Assembly (NCBI RefSeq): GCF_014652315.1
Contig: NZ_BMYO01000001.1
Coordinates: 603,711-667,710 of the forward strand
Origin: Jeongeupia chitinilytica
GTDB taxonomy: Bacteria; Pseudomonadota; Gammaproteobacteria; Burkholderiales; Chitinibacteraceae
Reading direction: 5' to 3'
DNA length: 64,000 nt
Shown here: one piece after another, positions 62,174 through 64,000 of the stretch
Layout: the number at the start of each line of letters is the position of its first letter
Position numbering within the stretch: position 1 is the first letter of the stretch
The notes under the pieces: generated by a model
The model's database searches: none
Seen by the model: the letters and a program-made list of their open reading frames with translations, nothing else
Told to the model about the DNA's origin: nothing
Translations under genes and position numbers: made by a program

Positions 62174-63997
62174 CTACTTAACCCCGGCGCCCAGTCGTGC
62201 CAGCGAACTGGCCAGCTCGCTGATGCGTGATTTGGTTTGATCCACCAGGCTGCCGATTTCATGCGCGGATTCGGCAGAGCGGGTTGCCAGGTTCCGTACT
62301 TCGTCGGCAACGACTGCAAAGCCCCGGCCGGCTTCACCGGCACGAGCAGCTTCGATCGCGGCATTCAGCGACAGCAGATTGGTTTGCGAGGCAATGCCAT
62401 CGATGACGGTGACGATGGCACCGATCTGTTCGCTGGAGGCGAGCAGGGCGGCCATGGCGGCGTCGGTCGTGGTGCGGGCCTGGTGGATGCCGTTCACGTC
62501 CTTGACGAAGGCTGTATAGGCGATCTTGCCTTCCAGTCGGACCTTGGAAAGCGAAAGTTGTCCCCAGACCTTGCTGCCGTCCTTGCGCTCGATCTCGACC
62601 TCGCGACTGGTGCCGATGATTTTGTCTTGTCCCGTCGTGCGGTTTGCATTGACCAGGCTGTCGTGCCGGTCCTGGATGGCCGCCGGGACAAGTTTTTTGA
62701 CGTTTTGGCCGATGACCTCGGCCCGGCCATAACCCCAGAGTTTTTCGGCTGCGGCGTTGAACGACGTGACGTTGTTGTGTTCGTCGATCGTCACGACGGC
62801 ATCGAGCGCCTGCTCGAGTGACTGATTCATCATTTCTCGTGCTTCGCGCTCACGGGTGATGTCTTTGACGAAGGCGGTGTAGCTGATCCGGTCACCCAGC
62901 TTGATCCGCGACAGCGACAGGCTGCCCCAGACCGTTGAACCATCCCGTCGCTCGATGCAGACCTCCCGGCTGGTGCCGACGATATGGTCGCGTCCGGTCG
63001 CGCGGTTCGTGTTCACCAAGCGGTCGTGATCCCCCTGGATGCCCTGCGGCACCAGCATCTTGACGTTCCTGCCGATGACCTCGTCACGGCTCAAGTTCCA
63101 GAGCTTTTCGGCAGCGGCGTTGAAGAAGGTCACGTTGTTTTGCGGATCGATCGTCACAACGGCGTCCAGTGCCTGTTCCAGCGTCTGGTTGATGACCTCA
63201 CGCGCTTCGCGCTCGCGGGTAATGTCTTTCACGAAGGCGGTGTAGATGACCTTGTCACCCAGTACGACCTTCGAGAGCGACAGACTTCCCCAGACCTTGC
63301 CGCCATCTTTACGCTCGATCTCCACCTCGCGGCTGGTCCCGACGATCTTGTCCTGGCCGGTTGTTCGATTGGCATTCACCAAACCGTCATGGGCGGGCTG
63401 AATGCCGCGTGGCACCAGCATTTTCACGTTCTGGCCAACGACTTCACTTCGCTCGTAGCCCCACAGCTTTTCGGCCGCGCTGTTGAAGAACGTAACCACG
63501 TTCTGCGTATCGATGGTGACGACCGCATCGATGGCTTGTTCCAGCGTCTGCGTGATGATTTCGCGGCTCTCATGCTCGGCGGTGATGTCGCGTACGAAAG
63601 CGGTATAGCCAGCGCGGTTGCCGGTGCGGACCCGGGATAACGACAGGCTGGCCCAGCAGGCTGTGCCGTCCTTGCGTTCAAGCATGACCTCTCTGCTGGT
63701 CCCCACGATCCGGTCCTCCCCGGTGCGACGGTTGCGCTCGACGAACTCGTCATGTTTCGACTCGATTGTTCGAGGTACCAGCATCTTGACGTTCCGGCCC
63801 ATCACTTCATCCCGACGATAGCCCCAAAGGCGTTCGGCTGCTGCGTTGTAGAAGGTGATGCGATTCTCGCCATCAATGCTCACCACGGCATCGACCGCCT
63901 GCTCCAGAATCTGCTGGACCTCGGACTGTCGCGAGCCGAGTGCGAGCCATCCGAGCATGGCGTGAAGTGAACGACGCGGATTGGCAGTGCGATGCAT
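62174..63997 (-). CDS. Soluble receptor with four FixL-like PAS domains and a short MCP signalling hairpin
   Basis: 607 residues from ATG 63997; ATG 63958 is an alternative, and the frame may extend past the window. Four PAS domains repeat with an exact 121-residue period (LEQA at 31, 152, 273, 394). Each holds a His (82, 203, 324, 445) followed 20 residues later by Arg (102, 223, 344, 465), the spacing of the haem-ligand His200 and Arg220 of B. japonicum FixL as I recall it. Residues ~505-607 are an MCP signalling tip (TNLLSLNAAIEAARAGEAGRGFAVVADEVRNLA). No membrane helix, HAMP domain or methylation helices are seen. Likely a cytoplasmic oxygen/NO/redox sensor for CheA or another partner. 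Confidence 0.85.
   Translation of the reverse strand: MHRTANPRRSLHAMLGWLALGSRQSEVQQILEQAVDAVVSIDGENRITFYNAAAERLWGYRRDEVMGRNVKMLVPRTIESKHDEFVERNRRTGEDRIVGTSREVMLERKDGTACWASLSLSRVRTGNRAGYTAFVRDITAEHESREIITQTLEQAIDAVVTIDTQNVVTFFNSAAEKLWGYERSEVVGQNVKMLVPRGIQPAHDGLVNANRTTGQDKIVGTSREVEIERKDGGKVWGSLSLSKVVLGDKVIYTAFVKDITREREAREVINQTLEQALDAVVTIDPQNNVTFFNAAAEKLWNLSRDEVIGRNVKMLVPQGIQGDHDRLVNTNRATGRDHIVGTSREVCIERRDGSTVWGSLSLSRIKLGDRISYTAFVKDITREREAREMMNQSLEQALDAVVTIDEHNNVTSFNAAAEKLWGYGRAEVIGQNVKKLVPAAIQDRHDSLVNANRTTGQDKIIGTSREVEIERKDGSKVWGQLSLSKVRLEGKIAYTAFVKDVNGIHQARTTTDAAMAALLASSEQIGAIVTVIDGIASQTNLLSLNAAIEAARAGEAGRGFAVVADEVRNLATRSAESAHEIGSLVDQTKSRISELASSLARLGAGVK
62460..63910 (-). repeat. Four tandem 363-bp PAS-coding repeats
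   Basis: The four PAS domains are encoded by direct repeats of exactly 363 bases (121 codons), highly similar at protein level (GTSREV, YTAFV, LEQA in all). They could recombine to change copy number. Confidence 0.8.
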
Positions 63998-64000
63998 GGC

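Overview
The window (about 64% G+C by eye, densely coded on both strands) reads as the chromosome of a free-living Gram-negative betaproteobacterium. The order clpP-clpX-lon-hupB-tRNA-Val-tRNA-Asp-ppiD, the trigger factor next to it, an outer-membrane porin ending in Phe and type II secretion genes all fit. Neisseriales (Chromobacteriaceae/Chitinibacteraceae type) is my best guess, but genus is inference. I found no transposase, integrase, CRISPR array, rRNA or phage gene. Almost every gene is intact; the only edge-truncated one is at the left end, and the gene at the right end may extend past the window.

Layout. 1-6.3 kb: an L,D-transpeptidase with its TPR/NTF2-like partner, a small membrane protein, the uracil salvage pair upp-uraA, a Yip1-type membrane protein and a porin. 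6.4-15.2 kb: glnS with a small secreted protein, an SbmA-like ABC exporter, hemE, priA (with a perfect DnaA box in front), a lipid kinase and glnB. 15.4-17.6 kb: gspL-gspM-gspN, the tail of a type II secretion operon standing alone. 17.8-26.7 kb: tRNA-Leu, tig, and the proteostasis block clpP, clpX, lon, hupB, two tRNAs and ppiD. 26.7-30.7 kb: acyl-CoA/electron-transfer genes, including a single polypeptide that fuses complete EtfB and EtfA. 30.8-43.9 kb: metabolic and transport genes (mutarotase, ubiD, cheR, a lipoprotein, a DJ-1 protein, gltS, lysA with a divergent ArgP-like regulator, a 2-hydroxyacid dehydrogenase, an MdtD-like exporter and a Kef-type K+/H+ antiporter).

43.9-57.9 kb is the main accessory locus: a catecholate siderophore cluster. 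It has all enzymes for 2,3-dihydroxybenzoate (EntC, EntB, EntA), its activation (EntE), an aryl carrier domain, a phosphopantetheinyl transferase, a C-A-PCP-reductase NRPS with a hand-read A-domain pocket suited to lysine, a glutamate-semialdehyde-mutase-like aminotransferase and an MFS exporter. That combination matches the myxochelin (Mxc) pathway: two DHB units on lysine, released reductively to an alcohol (myxochelin A) or transaminated to an amine (myxochelin B). A near-consensus Fur box lies in the 558-bp divergent region between entC and the exporter gene.

58.1-61.2 kb is an arsenic resistance operon: an ArsR with a C-terminal cysteine site, an ACR3 efflux pump, ArsC, a Usp-like protein and ArsH. 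The arsR operator is a perfect palindrome that sits on the -10 element and runs into the start codon, suggesting a leaderless, autorepressed mRNA. A sulfurtransferase follows. The window ends in a soluble chemoreceptor-like protein made of four tandem 121-residue PAS domains, each carrying the His and Arg at the spacing of the FixL haem pocket, joined to a very short methyl-accepting signalling hairpin. The strongest candidates for something new are this four-PAS receptor, the EtfB-EtfA fusion, the betaproteobacterial myxochelin-type cluster and the leaderless ArsR design.
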